The notes beneath the pieces are model-generated. The model was not told the origin of the DNA and searched no databases. It was given only the letters and a program-made list of their open reading frames with translations. 35,488 bases of DNA, from NCBI GenBank assembly GCA_011364975.1, contig RDOE01000034.1, positions 1-35,488 on the forward strand. The letters are read 5' to 3'. The translations under genes were made by a program, and so were the position numbers. The DNA is from Promethearchaeota archaeon. GTDB lineage: Archaea > Asgardarchaeota > Lokiarchaeia > Sigyniarchaeales > SOKP01. Below, one piece after another: positions 8,601 through 17,094 of the stretch (position 1 is its first letter; every line of letters begins with the position of its first letter).

Positions 8601-9690
8601 AAAAGTAAAATCATTAAAGGATCGGATAAAATTACTTCGCTCAAACACTATCCAGAAGATATTAAAGTCAAATCCTAAAAAAATAGACCACCCTATTAGT
8701 TTTTGGATAAAAGAAGACCGTTTGAGGAACGAGAAAGGAAAAGAGTTTACAATAATTTTAAGAACAAGAGGTTGTAGCTGGGCCTTAGGAGATAATGGAG
8801 GCTGTTCAATGTGTGGATATCTTCAAGATTCTTATATGAATAAGGTTGAGGATAAATATATAATCCAACAATTTGATTATGCTTTTCAAAAAAAGATTGA
8901 AGAAATTTCAAACTCTAAGGAAAATTTTTCGATAAAATTGTATAATTCTGGAAGCTTTTTGGATGATGATGAAATTTCCGAGGAAGCCCGTTATAAAATC
9001 TTTAAAAAGATTGCTGAAGTACCAAATATTACTGAAATTGTAATTGAATCTCGAGTGGAATACATTGAAGAGTTTAAAATAAAGCAATTAACCCGAATTT
9101 TAAAAGAGAAGTATCTTGAGATTGCAATTGGTTTAGAATCTACTGATGATTATATTAGAAATAATTATATTAACAAAGGATTAGTTTTTCAAGATTTTAT
9201 TAATTCAATAAAATTATTGAAATCATGTAATGTTGGCATAAGAGTTTATCTTCTATTAAAACCTCCTTTTTTAAATGAACAGGCAGCAATTGATGATTGT
9301 ATAAAGTCAATCAACGAGCTGATAGATTTAAAAGTTAATACTATCTCTATAAATCCGGTGAATATTCAGAAAGATTCCTTAGTTGAATATTTATGGCGTC
9401 AAAATAGATATAGACCGCCATGGTTTTATTCATTATTTAAAGTTTTAAGGGAAATATTGAAGACACATTCAAATCTAAATTCAATAAGATTGATTTCTGA
9501 TCCTTCTGGAGCAGGCACTAAACGAGGAATACACAATTGCTTAAAAAAAGAATGCAACAACCTAATGATAAATGTTCTTAAAGATTTTGTTTTAAATCAG
9601 GATGCCAAACTCATTTTAGATAAAGAAAATTATAGCCAATGTGACTGTTTAATCAAATATCGCCTTCAAAAAGACCATATCTTAATATAA
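8587..9690 (+). CDS. Radical SAM enzyme for archaeosine formation (RaSEA)
   Basis: RaSEA cleaves the lysine adduct made by ArcS to leave the formamidine group of archaeosine. The 367-residue protein has the radical-SAM cysteines Cys63, Cys73 and Cys76 in RGCSWALGDNGGCSMCGY (CX9CX2C spacing, not the common CX3CX2C), as in the Elp3-like/RaSEA family. Further family features are NSGSFLDDDEIS, VIESRVEYI, IGLESTDDYIRNNYINKG and SDPSGAGTKRGIHNC. It starts inside the end of arcS with no gap, supporting a complex or ordered handover. Confidence 0.9.
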   Translation: MKNYEKVKSLKDRIKLLRSNTIQKILKSNPKKIDHPISFWIKEDRLRNEKGKEFTIILRTRGCSWALGDNGGCSMCGYLQDSYMNKVEDKYIIQQFDYAFQKKIEEISNSKENFSIKLYNSGSFLDDDEISEEARYKIFKKIAEVPNITEIVIESRVEYIEEFKIKQLTRILKEKYLEIAIGLESTDDYIRNNYINKGLVFQDFINSIKLLKSCNVGIRVYLLLKPPFLNEQAAIDDCIKSINELIDLKVNTISINPVNIQKDSLVEYLWRQNRYRPPWFYSLFKVLREILKTHSNLNSIRLISDPSGAGTKRGIHNCLKKECNNLMINVLKDFVLNQDAKLILDKENYSQCDCLIKYRLQKDHILI

Positions 9691-9757
9691 GATTAAAGTT
9701 AGATTCACTTCTAAGTTTTTTTTCTTTAATGTAAATCAAAGTTAAAGAAAAACAATA

Positions 9758-9767
9758 TTTAAATATA
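9758..9767 (+). promoter_or_regulatory. TATA-box candidate for the gar1-tfb operon
   Basis: TTTAAATATA lies about 50 bases before the TTG start at 9815 and after the end of the RaSEA gene. Transcription would start near 9790, leaving a short leader that contains TTTTAGGGTCG just before the start codon. Confidence 0.4.
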
Positions 9768-9814
9768 AGGGTACAATGTTCTATTTTATATTTTATAAAT
9801 TTTAGGGTCGTTTA

Positions 9815-10066
9815 TTGCAAAAATATATTAAGCTTAATCTATTTTATATTGGAACTTCAAAGAAACATCTTATTTTTCGAGCAAAGAAATTAAATAAGAA
9901 TTTAGCATTTAATATAATCCATAAACGTGTATTCACAGAGCAATATGAAGAGATTGGGTATATTAAAGAAATCTTTGGTCCGGTAAATTTGCCCTTTGTA
10001 TCGATAAAATTAACACCTAATCAAACTTTTGACCCGAATTCTAAAATTTATGCTAAATTGCGTTAA
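9815..10066 (+). CDS. H/ACA RNP protein Gar1
   Basis: Gar1 helps H/ACA guide complexes (with Cbf5, Nop10 and L7Ae) turn over substrate during RNA pseudouridylation. The 83-residue protein has the family core GYIKEIFGPVNLPFVSIKL, a small beta barrel, and a normal archaeal length. The start is TTG. The gene sits 24 bases before tfb, the widely conserved archaeal gar1-tfb pairing, which supports the identification independently. Confidence 0.85.
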   Translation: MQKYIKLNLFYIGTSKKHLIFRAKKLNKNLAFNIIHKRVFTEQYEEIGYIKEIFGPVNLPFVSIKLTPNQTFDPNSKIYAKLR

Positions 10067-10090
10067 ATTAAATTAATAGTTTATAATTAG

Positions 10091-11062
10091 GTGAAAAATA
10101 TTTCAAGTAAATATCCAGTAAATGCTGTATTTGAAGAAAAACTTAATTCTCAGGGAACTAATTGTATAGAATGTGGAAATAACTTAATTGAATGTGAACA
10201 TAGAGGATTAATAGTATGTGAACAATGTGGACTAGTTCACGCAGAAAAGCATATTGATCACGGTCCCGAATGGAGAGCGTTCAATGCTGATCAGAAAAAG
10301 AAGAGAACAAGGACAGGAGCACCTATGACATATATGATCCACGATAAAGGATTAAGTACTATGATTGATTGGAAAAATAGAGACATTTTTGGTAAAGAAA
10401 TTTCTGCAAAAATTCGAGGGCAGATCTATCGATTAAGAAAATGGCAAAGTCGAATTAGAGTTTCAGATGCCACAGAGCGAAATCTTACCTTTGCATTAAG
10501 TGAATTGGACAGAATGGCATCGAATTTAGATTTACAAAAAAGTCTTCGCGAATGTGCCGCCAAAATATATAGAGACGCTGTTGAAGCTCATCTTATCCGT
10601 GGTCGCAGCATTGAGGGTGTGTCCGCCGCCTCACTTTATGCTGCTTGTAGAATGTATAAGGTTCCAAGAACTTTGAATGAAATTGCTGAAGTTGCTAGAG
10701 TTGATAAGAAAGAGATTGGAAGGAGTTTCAGATTTATCTCAAATGAGCTATATTTGAGTTTAAATCCAACAAAACCATTAGATTTCTTGTCAAGATTCGT
10801 TTCAGAGTTAGAGTTGAGTTCAGAATGTCATAAATCAGCAAAAAAGATTATTAAAATTGCTGAATCAAAAGGACTAACTTCAGGTAGAGGACCAACAGGT
10901 GTATGCGCTGCAGCAATATATGCTGCAAGTATTTTAACAAAAGAAAGACGAACACAAAGAAAGATTGCGCAAATATCTCAAGTCACCGAAGTAACTGTGA
11001 GAAACCGGTTTAGTGAATTAATCGAGAATTTAGATTTAGGAATAAATCTCAAGAAGAAATAA
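10091..11062 (+). CDS. tfb: Transcription initiation factor IIB (TFB)
   Basis: TFB bridges TBP-bound promoters and RNA polymerase. The 323-residue protein has an N-terminal zinc ribbon with Cys25, Cys28, Cys43 and Cys46, then the B-reader/linker region ([19 protein letters not shown]), then two cyclin folds of about 95 residues each (first from near 120, with [17 protein letters not shown]; second from near 215, with [16 protein letters not shown]). The start is GTG with TTAGGTG at the site itself. Co-transcription with gar1 is likely. Confidence 0.97.
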   Translation: MKNISSKYPVNAVFEEKLNSQGTNCIECGNNLIECEHRGLIVCEQCGLVHAEKHIDHGPEWRAFNADQKKKRTRTGAPMTYMIHDKGLSTMIDWKNRDIFGKEISAKIRGQIYRLRKWQSRIRVSDATERNLTFALSELDRMASNLDLQKSLRECAAKIYRDAVEAHLIRGRSIEGVSAASLYAACRMYKVPRTLNEIAEVARVDKKEIGRSFRFISNELYLSLNPTKPLDFLSRFVSELELSSECHKSAKKIIKIAESKGLTSGRGPTGVCAAAIYAASILTKERRTQRKIAQISQVTEVTVRNRFSELIENLDLGINLKKK

Positions 11063-11188
11063 TATTTCTTATTCTTTATTATTAAATTTCATCATTTTTT
11101 GCGATAATATCACGATAATATATTGTTTAATTTTTACATTTTTTCATTAGTTTTCTAAGAGCAATTTATTTTTGGTAGGTCTTTTTAT

Positions 11189-11551
11189 ATGAAACAAGAA
11201 AATGATAAGTTAATAAACCAGACTGAAGTAAATTATTTCTTATTTCGAATAAAAAAAAATTTTCCGAATTTTGTTGCTGGAGTCATTACTGATAGAAATG
11301 GTTTTCCAATTGGCTCTGAAATATCAAAGCGATTATGGATACACGAAAATAGATTAGCTTTATGGGCGGTTTCAAAAAGTAAGGAGAATAAGGATTTAAT
11401 TAATGATCCAAACCTAATCCAATTAAAGTTTGATATTGATAAAGCAAAAAGATATAAATTATTCATATTACTCGAAAGGAATGGAAATGGTAGTATTAAA
11501 AATGGGATGAAACCACTCAAAGAAATTATAAAAACACAAGAATTATTTTGA
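11189..11551 (+). CDS. Small roadblock/LC7-like protein
   Basis: A 120-residue protein whose start resembles a roadblock fold: an N-terminal helix, then FVAGVITDRNGFPIGSEI, the typical strand-turn-strand around a D-x-x-G turn. Roadblock proteins form dimers that regulate small GTPases; Asgard archaea carry many. The latter half (LKFDIDKAKRYKLFILLER) is more diverged. It lies 126 bases after tfb with a GGTAGG sequence about 10 bases before the ATG. A closely similar duplicated motif CGATAATAT occurs twice near 11101-11119, in the upstream gap. Confidence 0.6.
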   Translation: MKQENDKLINQTEVNYFLFRIKKNFPNFVAGVITDRNGFPIGSEISKRLWIHENRLALWAVSKSKENKDLINDPNLIQLKFDIDKAKRYKLFILLERNGNGSIKNGMKPLKEIIKTQELF

Positions 11552-11716
11552 TGTATGCCCCTTTTCTTTAACCGTCTTGTTTTTATGTGAAATAAATTTT
11601 TAAAGATTAAATTTCATTTGTATAGTATATTAATAACGGAAATACTAGAGTGTGCTTTATATAACTCTAAATAAATTCTAAAATGATTTAGCTAATTCGA
11701 AAAAAGGTTGAAATAA

Positions 11717-12178
11717 GTGAATTATTCTGAAGATGAACGTCAACTTAAGTTAATCTTAAAGGAGATAATTAATAGTACGGCAGGATTAAAATACGCAATA
11801 ATCATAGACGATACTGGAATAACAGTAATGAGTGAGTCAAAATTTAAATTTGATGATACCTCCGTTGAGAAAATAGGGGCTATAGGAGGTGCTGTATTTA
11901 CCGCAGGAGATGAACAAGGATATATTCTCGGTTATGGTAATATTACGCTCCAAATTACAGAATACGACAAAGGAATGTTATTTTCTATTAAAATAGGGAA
12001 AGGGGTTTTATGCATCGCTACCGACAAAAAGGTACAAATTGGATATATTACAGCGATTATGAAACGTTATGCTAAAAATCTCTCTTCCATACTAAATAGA
12101 TATTTAAAAACCGATCAGGGAGAAATCAATAAAGAATTAAAAGAACTATTTAATTCAGATTCTATAAGTCTTTTATAG
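11717..12178 (+). CDS. Roadblock/LC7 domain protein
   Basis: A 153-residue protein with a clear roadblock/LC7 fold: helix 1 (LILKEIINSTAGLKYAI), strands IIDDTGITVMSES, helix KIGAIGGAVFTAGDEQG, strands YGNITLQITEYDKGMLFSIK and CIATDKKVQIGYI, then a long C-terminal helix. Such proteins bind small Ras/Rab/MglA-type GTPases in eukaryotes, bacteria and Asgard archaea. No GTPase gene is present in this window. Start is GTG after AAAAAAGGTTGAAATAA, a weak ribosome-binding sequence. Confidence 0.8.
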   Translation: MNYSEDERQLKLILKEIINSTAGLKYAIIIDDTGITVMSESKFKFDDTSVEKIGAIGGAVFTAGDEQGYILGYGNITLQITEYDKGMLFSIKIGKGVLCIATDKKVQIGYITAIMKRYAKNLSSILNRYLKTDQGEINKELKELFNSDSISLL

Positions 12179-12675
12179 AAAATATCAGCATATATTGTAG
12201 CCTGAAAACACTAACCTTTTTTGTCATTTTAAGGTAATACCTTTAAAATCGAAAAAATTCTCTCGTGTTAGGCAATAATTTCTATGCCTTTTTGGGAACA
12301 TAATCATGTCTTCTGCGTGGGTACTGACTCAAACTTCATCGTTAGGGTGTTTACCCTTACTAGGTTAAGAGCCCATTTTATCAGAATATATTGACTATTT
12401 AAATTCAGGATGTAAGCATTTTTTTGCGCATATACTCATGTATTCATATATGTCCTCGAGAAATGCCTTTATTCCTTCATTATTTTCCCAATAGAATTAA
12501 AGAATTACTAGGTTATTAATTTTATTTGGTGAACTACAAAAGCAATATATATAAGAGATTTAATTAACTATTAATGCCTCTGCAACTGAAAAAGCTGCTT
12601 TAATAGGATATTTATTTAGAAATGTTATGAACTAATAGTTAAAAAGTTAAAGATAAAAGAAAAAAAAAATTTTTA
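12179..12675. other. 497-base gap with possible minus-strand gene relic and hairpins
   Basis: No intact gene was found. AAGGTAATACCTT (near 12231) and AGGGTGTTTACCCT (near 12345) are short inverted repeats. On the minus strand several short frames read like protein pieces, such as EGIKAFLEDIYEYMSICAKK (about 12395-12490) and MIMFPKRHRNYCLTREN (about 12235-12310), in different frames separated by stops. This pattern fits a decayed gene, but none of the pieces was recognised. AATATATATAAGAG near 12549 resembles a TATA box with no clear gene behind it. Confidence 0.25.
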
Positions 12676-13416
12676 TTATTTATTTCCATATTTTTTGAAT
12701 AATATAATCCCAAGAAGCACAATAACTACACTTACAATGGAGATAAAGGCAAAATCAATTAAAATATTAGAAGCCATAAGAGAACTTCCACCAAATATTG
12801 ATTTTAACGCATCAGTTGCATAATAGCTTGGGAGTATCATTGCTATCGGACGTGTGGTGCTTGTGATTGGAATAAATGTCCCAAAAAACATTTGGGGTAA
12901 GATGAAGATAAATGATAAACCAGTTGCTACACCGGAACTTTTTGATATGGTTGCGGTAATTAATCCTAACCCAACAGAGCTAAGCGAGAAAATTGCCATT
13001 AGTAGAATTGCTAAAAGTATACCAAAAATATTGGTATTTACACTGAATCCAAAAAACTGGGCTAAAATGAAAACAATCAATACTTGCAGCATCGAAATTA
13101 TCATGTTTGCAATAATTTGACTTCCCATAAATTCAGAAGCCTTCATTGGAGTAATAGCTAATCTCCTTAATAATCCTTGTTCTCTTGCATCGGAAAATGC
13201 TTGTGCTACGATCATTATAATGAAAATGCACGCATAAGCAAATAGGCCAGGTGCCATTGTATTAAATGACATTCCTAATTCTGGATCGCTAAAGGCAAAT
13301 CCAAAAATTATTGTTAAAACGGCTGGAAAGAGAAACATTAAGAACACATAAGCAGGTTCTCTAATTATCTTCTTTAATTCCATTTTCAATAAAGCAAAAA
13401 GTTTTTGTATATCCAT
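12676..13416 (-). CDS. ABC-2 type exporter permease
   Basis: A 246-residue integral membrane protein with about six hydrophobic helices, typical of ABC-2 permeases (DrrB/NodJ type). It begins with a cytoplasmic helix (IQKLFALLKMELKKIIREP), has the AREQGLLRRLAITPM loop common to the family, and a LPSYYATDALK segment before the last helix. Its ATG follows directly after the TAA of the ATPase gene, with no intervening base, so the two are one operon and one transporter. The cargo (lipid, drug or polysaccharide) cannot be told. Confidence 0.88.
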   Translation of the reverse strand: MDIQKLFALLKMELKKIIREPAYVFLMFLFPAVLTIIFGFAFSDPELGMSFNTMAPGLFAYACIFIIMIVAQAFSDAREQGLLRRLAITPMKASEFMGSQIIANMIISMLQVLIVFILAQFFGFSVNTNIFGILLAILLMAIFSLSSVGLGLITATISKSSGVATGLSFIFILPQMFFGTFIPITSTTRPIAMILPSYYATDALKSIFGGSSLMASNILIDFAFISIVSVVIVLLGIILFKKYGNK

Positions 13417-14241
13417 TTACATCCCCTCCATGATTCTTCTTCCTGTAATTTTCATAAATACACCTTCTAAATTATCTGATTCATATTTCTTCATCAAATC
13501 TTTTGGTGAACCAATATCTAATAATTCACCATAATCGATAATAGCGACTCTATCGCAAAGAGCTTGAGCCTCTTCAATATAATGAGTAGTCAATAAAACA
13601 GTTCTTCGTTCATTTTTAAAGTTACCAATGAATTCCCACGTCCTTCTTCGAGCACGGGGATCCATTCCAACTGTTGGTTCATCCAAGAAAGTTATCTTGG
13701 GACTGTTTATAATTGAAATTATTAAATTCAATTGACTTAGCATTCCACCACTATATCCTTTTGTTTTACGCTTACTTGCATTAGAAAAATCTAATTTGCT
13801 AATAAGTTCATCAGCTCTCTTTTTTAAATCTTCTTTAGGCATTGAATAAAGACTTCCAAATAGTTCTATATTTTCTCTACCAGTTAAAAATTTGAATACT
13901 GCATGCTCTTGTGGACACACGCCTATCAATTCTTTTACATCTGAAAGATTTTCACGAATATCGTAGCCGTAGATAGATGCAGTTCCATCCGTAGGTTTAA
14001 TTAACCCTATTAACATATTAATTGTGGTGGTTTTTCCAGCACCATTTGGGCCTAATAATCCGAAAATCTCTCCGGATTTAATGTTAAATGAGATTCCATC
14101 AACTGCTTTCACGTCTTCAAAGCCTTTCTTTCCCTTGAAATATTTTTTTAAACCCCTTACTTCAATAGCTAATTCATCATCAGGATTAATAATATTTTCT
14201 GGTTTTTGATATTGTTTTAATTTTGATTTTGTTTCAGCCAT
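13417..14241 (-). CDS. ABC-2 type exporter ATP-binding protein
   Basis: The nucleotide-binding partner of the adjacent permease, 274 residues. Walker A is GPNGAGKTT (64-72), the Q-loop is at CPQE (Gln111), the signature is KGYSGGM (161-167) rather than LSGGQ, Walker B ends in FLDEP (Asp187-Glu188), and the switch histidine is His220 (TTHYIEEA). The residues following SGG lack the usual arginine (MLSQLNL in place of MKRRL-type). A charged N-terminal extension of about 25 residues precedes the domain. SD-like GGAGGGG at its end probably serves the permease. Confidence 0.93.
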   Translation of the reverse strand: MAETKSKLKQYQKPENIINPDDELAIEVRGLKKYFKGKKGFEDVKAVDGISFNIKSGEIFGLLGPNGAGKTTTINMLIGLIKPTDGTASIYGYDIRENLSDVKELIGVCPQEHAVFKFLTGRENIELFGSLYSMPKEDLKKRADELISKLDFSNASKRKTKGYSGGMLSQLNLIISIINSPKITFLDEPTVGMDPRARRRTWEFIGNFKNERRTVLLTTHYIEEAQALCDRVAIIDYGELLDIGSPKDLMKKYESDNLEGVFMKITGRRIMEGM

Positions 14242-14575
14242 AATAATTCACTTTTTTGTTTTAATTATTTTTATTTTTAAGTTTATATAAGACATTCTTA
14301 GTCCAATTTTTAATGTTGAAATAGGTAATATCGTTTATATTTTTAACCATAACCATCCTTCAGAATAAATGGTAAAAATTAATAAGGAAATAGGCATTTT
14401 TTATCCCACTTGGATGATAAAATTTACATAAATTTAGATTTTAATCTTAAAGCTAGAATATAAAATGGATTCAAGGTGGTAAATAGGATTTTTATAGGTT
14501 TTTTTTTTAATGAAAAATTTAAAATTAATACCTAAAATTCACCTTAAAGTATTAAAATTGTCCACTTCCTATACT
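14242..14575. other. 334-base gap between the ABC ATPase and the second regulator
   Basis: No coding potential is seen. The right-hand end of the ABC operon promoter lies here (see 14281-14292). The rest is AT-rich with a run of nine T near 14502-14510, which on the plus strand could stop plus-strand transcripts but on the minus strand is an A-run. Confidence 0.4.
14281..14292 (-). promoter_or_regulatory. TATA-box candidate for the ABC operon
   Basis: On the minus strand CTTATATAAAC lies about 45 bases before the ATG at 14241, giving a leader of roughly 20 bases with usual archaeal spacing. Confidence 0.45.
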
Positions 14576-15526
14576 TCAGTTTGATCTGATTTCTCTAACT
14601 TTACCTTCTAGATAGAAATTTATCCATGTAGGAAAATTCTCTCCTTCTAGCAACACCAGCACCTTAATAGATTCAAAAATAGTGTCTATTAATAATTGAT
14701 TTTCAATCTCTTGAAGTTGTTTCATAGATTGGAACCATACACATAATAGTTTCATATTAGGTAAATTGCTAAACTCCCATAAGAAGACAAAATTAGCCCC
14801 AAATTTTTTTCGCAAATTTTCTGTTAAGTTTAAATCTACGGGGTTTAATAGAGGATCTAGGTTTAATATAATAAAAGATAAGGTTTCTCCAGTTTTATCG
14901 GGATACCAATCAATTGTGAATATTATAAGATTTTTTTCAATTAACATATCTAAATGTCTTCTGATTGTTTTAACATTTAACCCTAATTCACCCGCAATAT
15001 CTACAACTGTCTTACGTGAGTTATCTTTTAATGAATTGATAATTAAATAATCTAAACTATCAACTTTAGTCCTTTCAATGTCGGTTAGAGTGGTTGACTG
15101 TTCTTGTTTTTCTAAACCAACAATAAGATCATCAATTTCTCCGATACTGCGAACAAAAGAAACTAAAGAGTCTAATTCATTCAAATTTCGTATATAGGCA
15201 TGGATGAAAAAGATATTACCACTTGCTCGCGCTACATTGTATATAAATTCATTTTCTCCTAGTTTACTAATCAAATCTTTAACGTTTGAACTCTTAGGTG
15301 TTCCAAACATAATCACATTTACAACATTAGAAAAAAAGTAAATCGATAATCGAGTTTTAAAATTTTGAATTACACCTAACTCTACTAAAGATTTTACTCT
15401 CTTATGGATGGAATTAACACTCATACTAAACATCTTAGATAGATCCTTAAATGAGATTCTTGAATTGCCCATCAAGATCATAGAAAGAGTGAAATCTATA
15501 TCATCCATAGTTAATTCAAATTTCAA
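14576..15526 (-). CDS. Second tandem Lrp/AsnC-like transcriptional regulator
   Basis: A 316-residue regulator with two helix-turn-helix units. The first is near residues 22-52 (ISFKDLSKMFSMSVNSIHKR), followed by a RAM-like domain; the second is near 165-195 (KTVVDIAGELGLNVKTIRRH), followed by another alpha/beta domain. The layout matches the regulator at 4758-5729 though the sequences differ widely. The longest frame starts at TTG 15526; an ATG at 15508 (MDDIDFTL) would give 310 residues and is equally credible. TTCAAGAATATTGAA (15522-15536) overlaps the TTG start and is a candidate binding site. It is divergent from trmY. Confidence 0.68.
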   Translation of the reverse strand: MKFELTMDDIDFTLSMILMGNSRISFKDLSKMFSMSVNSIHKRVKSLVELGVIQNFKTRLSIYFFSNVVNVIMFGTPKSSNVKDLISKLGENEFIYNVARASGNIFFIHAYIRNLNELDSLVSFVRSIGEIDDLIVGLEKQEQSTTLTDIERTKVDSLDYLIINSLKDNSRKTVVDIAGELGLNVKTIRRHLDMLIEKNLIIFTIDWYPDKTGETLSFIILNLDPLLNPVDLNLTENLRKKFGANFVFLWEFSNLPNMKLLCVWFQSMKQLQEIENQLLIDTIFESIKVLVLLEGENFPTWINFYLEGKVREIRSN

Positions 15527-15620
15527 GAATATTGAAGAATTATTATTATATTATATCTAAGTTTTTATTATAAAGTTATTGTGATAAATAAAATTAATAA
15601 CTAAAATCTAAGTCTTTTTC

Positions 15621-16223
15621 ATGCATTTAGTCTTTTTTGTTAAATCTGCAACTGTGGACATTGAAAAGTTTAATATTAAAGATATAACAGGCTCTTCCGG
15701 GAGATTAGATGTGATATCTAGGTGTATCCTATCTGCGCTTATTGGTGAAGAGGGTTTGGAAAATAATGTTCAAATCTGGATTTTTTTAGATAAATATGGA
15801 ACCTTTATTTTTGATTCTAATGGTTTTGATAAAAATACTTTTCCCGTTTCGGAAATAAAACTTTCAAATTATTTTGTTAATTTAATTTTAGATAAAAAGG
15901 AGAATAGAAGAATAGAAGATAATCCCCTCAATACCGTAAAGTATATTCAATCGAATTTCTTTGAAGAAGTAAAAAGATTTAAGAAAAAATGGTATAAGAT
16001 AGTAGTGTTAACTGAAAACGGGATTCATTTCGAGGAAATCTTCTTGAATATTCTTAAGGATGATAATTTACTGTTTATTGTTGGAGATCAAACAGGAGAG
16101 ATAGTAAACAATATTGAATTACAAGATCAAAGTGTTATAAATATGAGCTTAGGAAAGAAATCATATTTAGCTTCTTCTGTTATCCGTCTTATCAAACTTA
16201 ATTTAAACTTATTAATATCATAA
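15621..16223 (+). CDS. trmY: tRNA (pseudouridine-54 N1)-methyltransferase TrmY
   Basis: TrmY methylates pseudouridine 54 in the T-loop of archaeal tRNAs, using S-adenosylmethionine. The 200-residue protein is the usual length for this SPOUT-fold family. It begins with HLVFFVKSATVDIEKFNIKD and GSSGRLDVISRCILSAL, matching the family N-terminus (GRLD-x3-RC). The trefoil-knot cofactor site is seen in LLFIVGDQTG, followed by INMSLGKKSYLASS. The conserved cysteine seen near the C-terminus of some relatives is serine here. It probably forms a unit with the lipid synthase gene 63 bases downstream. Confidence 0.88.
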   Translation: MHLVFFVKSATVDIEKFNIKDITGSSGRLDVISRCILSALIGEEGLENNVQIWIFLDKYGTFIFDSNGFDKNTFPVSEIKLSNYFVNLILDKKENRRIEDNPLNTVKYIQSNFFEEVKRFKKKWYKIVVLTENGIHFEEIFLNILKDDNLLFIVGDQTGEIVNNIELQDQSVINMSLGKKSYLASSVIRLIKLNLNLLIS

Positions 16224-16286
16224 ATTTTTTATTAAAAAAAAGTGTTTAATTCATATCATCGCTAGAAAAGGTTAAGAGCTTAAAAT

Positions 16287-16976
16287 TTGAGTAATAACAA
16301 AAACTATTTAACTAAAAGAGAAAATCAGAGAAGAATCTTAAATAGATTCATAGATCGTCCCGTAAAATATCTGGTTAAGCATAAAATCAGTCCTGATACG
16401 TTATCTTACATAGGCTTTTTATTTTCACTAGCAACAGCGATTTGTATTACTTTCGATGGATTACATTTTCCATTTGTTATAGCTTGGATTACTCCACTTT
16501 TATTATTTTGGGCAGGAGCCTTGGATGTATTTGATGGGGAAGTTGCTCGTAGAACCAACGCAAACTCAATGGTAGGTGCTTTCTTAGATTCTAATTTAGA
16601 CAGACTTTCTGATGCAATCTTGATCATCTCGTTAATATTGGGAAACTATATTAATTATCTTTTAGGATCAATAATTTTATTCCTAGTAATTATGATTTCA
16701 TATATTAGAGCTAAAGCAGAAAACCAAGGGATTGATATGAGGGGAGTTGGCATGATGGAGCGTGGAGAACGTCTTATTATCTTGTGGTTCGGATTTATTG
16801 CAGAAATTGAGCTCTATTTTTTTACAAATCTTATTTTTGGGACACCCTTTAAATGGTTTTTTCCCATCTTCATTTCAATCTTCACTTTACTATTAGCCTT
16901 AACAGTAATACAAAGATTGGTTTTTTCCTTTAGAGCATTACGTAAATTAGATAATCAAAATAAGAGCTTGTATTAA
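16287..16976 (+). CDS. CDP-alcohol phosphatidyltransferase (archaeal phospholipid synthase)
   Basis: A membrane enzyme that replaces CMP of a CDP-lipid (probably CDP-archaeol) with an alcohol such as inositol phosphate or glycerol phosphate. The signature D-x2-DG-x2-AR-x8-G-x3-D-x3-D is complete: DVFDGEVARRTNANSMVGAF, then LDSNLD. Around it are about six hydrophobic helices in 229 residues. An N-terminal NRFIDRPVKYLVKHKISPDT segment matches archaetidylinositol-phosphate synthase-like proteins, but the head-group cannot be fixed. The start is TTG; no ATG lies near it. Confidence 0.85.
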   Translation: MSNNKNYLTKRENQRRILNRFIDRPVKYLVKHKISPDTLSYIGFLFSLATAICITFDGLHFPFVIAWITPLLLFWAGALDVFDGEVARRTNANSMVGAFLDSNLDRLSDAILIISLILGNYINYLLGSIILFLVIMISYIRAKAENQGIDMRGVGMMERGERLIILWFGFIAEIELYFFTNLIFGTPFKWFFPIFISIFTLLLALTVIQRLVFSFRALRKLDNQNKSLY

Positions 16977-17065
16977 TTTATAAGAATTTTTTAGAATTTA
17001 TTGATTTAAAGCGATAAAGAATAAATTTTTTAAGGTTTGTACAATTCAAAGATCTATAATTTAGA

Positions 17066-17076
17066 TAATATAACTT
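17066..17076 (+). promoter_or_regulatory. TATA-box candidate for eS26
   Basis: ATAATATAACT is centred about 26 bases before the ATT codon at 17095. With usual archaeal spacing transcription would begin at or very near that codon, i.e. a leaderless message. Confidence 0.35.
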
Positions 17077-17094
17077 AAATTAAGGCTGATTTTC

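Noticed and set aside
12320..12345. CGATGAAG and CTGA on either strand, suggesting a C/D box guide RNA
   Set aside because: Box C is imperfect, no second C'/D' pair sits at the right spacing and no terminal stem is seen.
12570..12632. Short plus-strand peptide frame after a TATA-like box (ASATEKAALIGYLF)
   Set aside because: It lacks a usual start codon and is only about 21 codons. It could be a tiny gene but the evidence is too weak.
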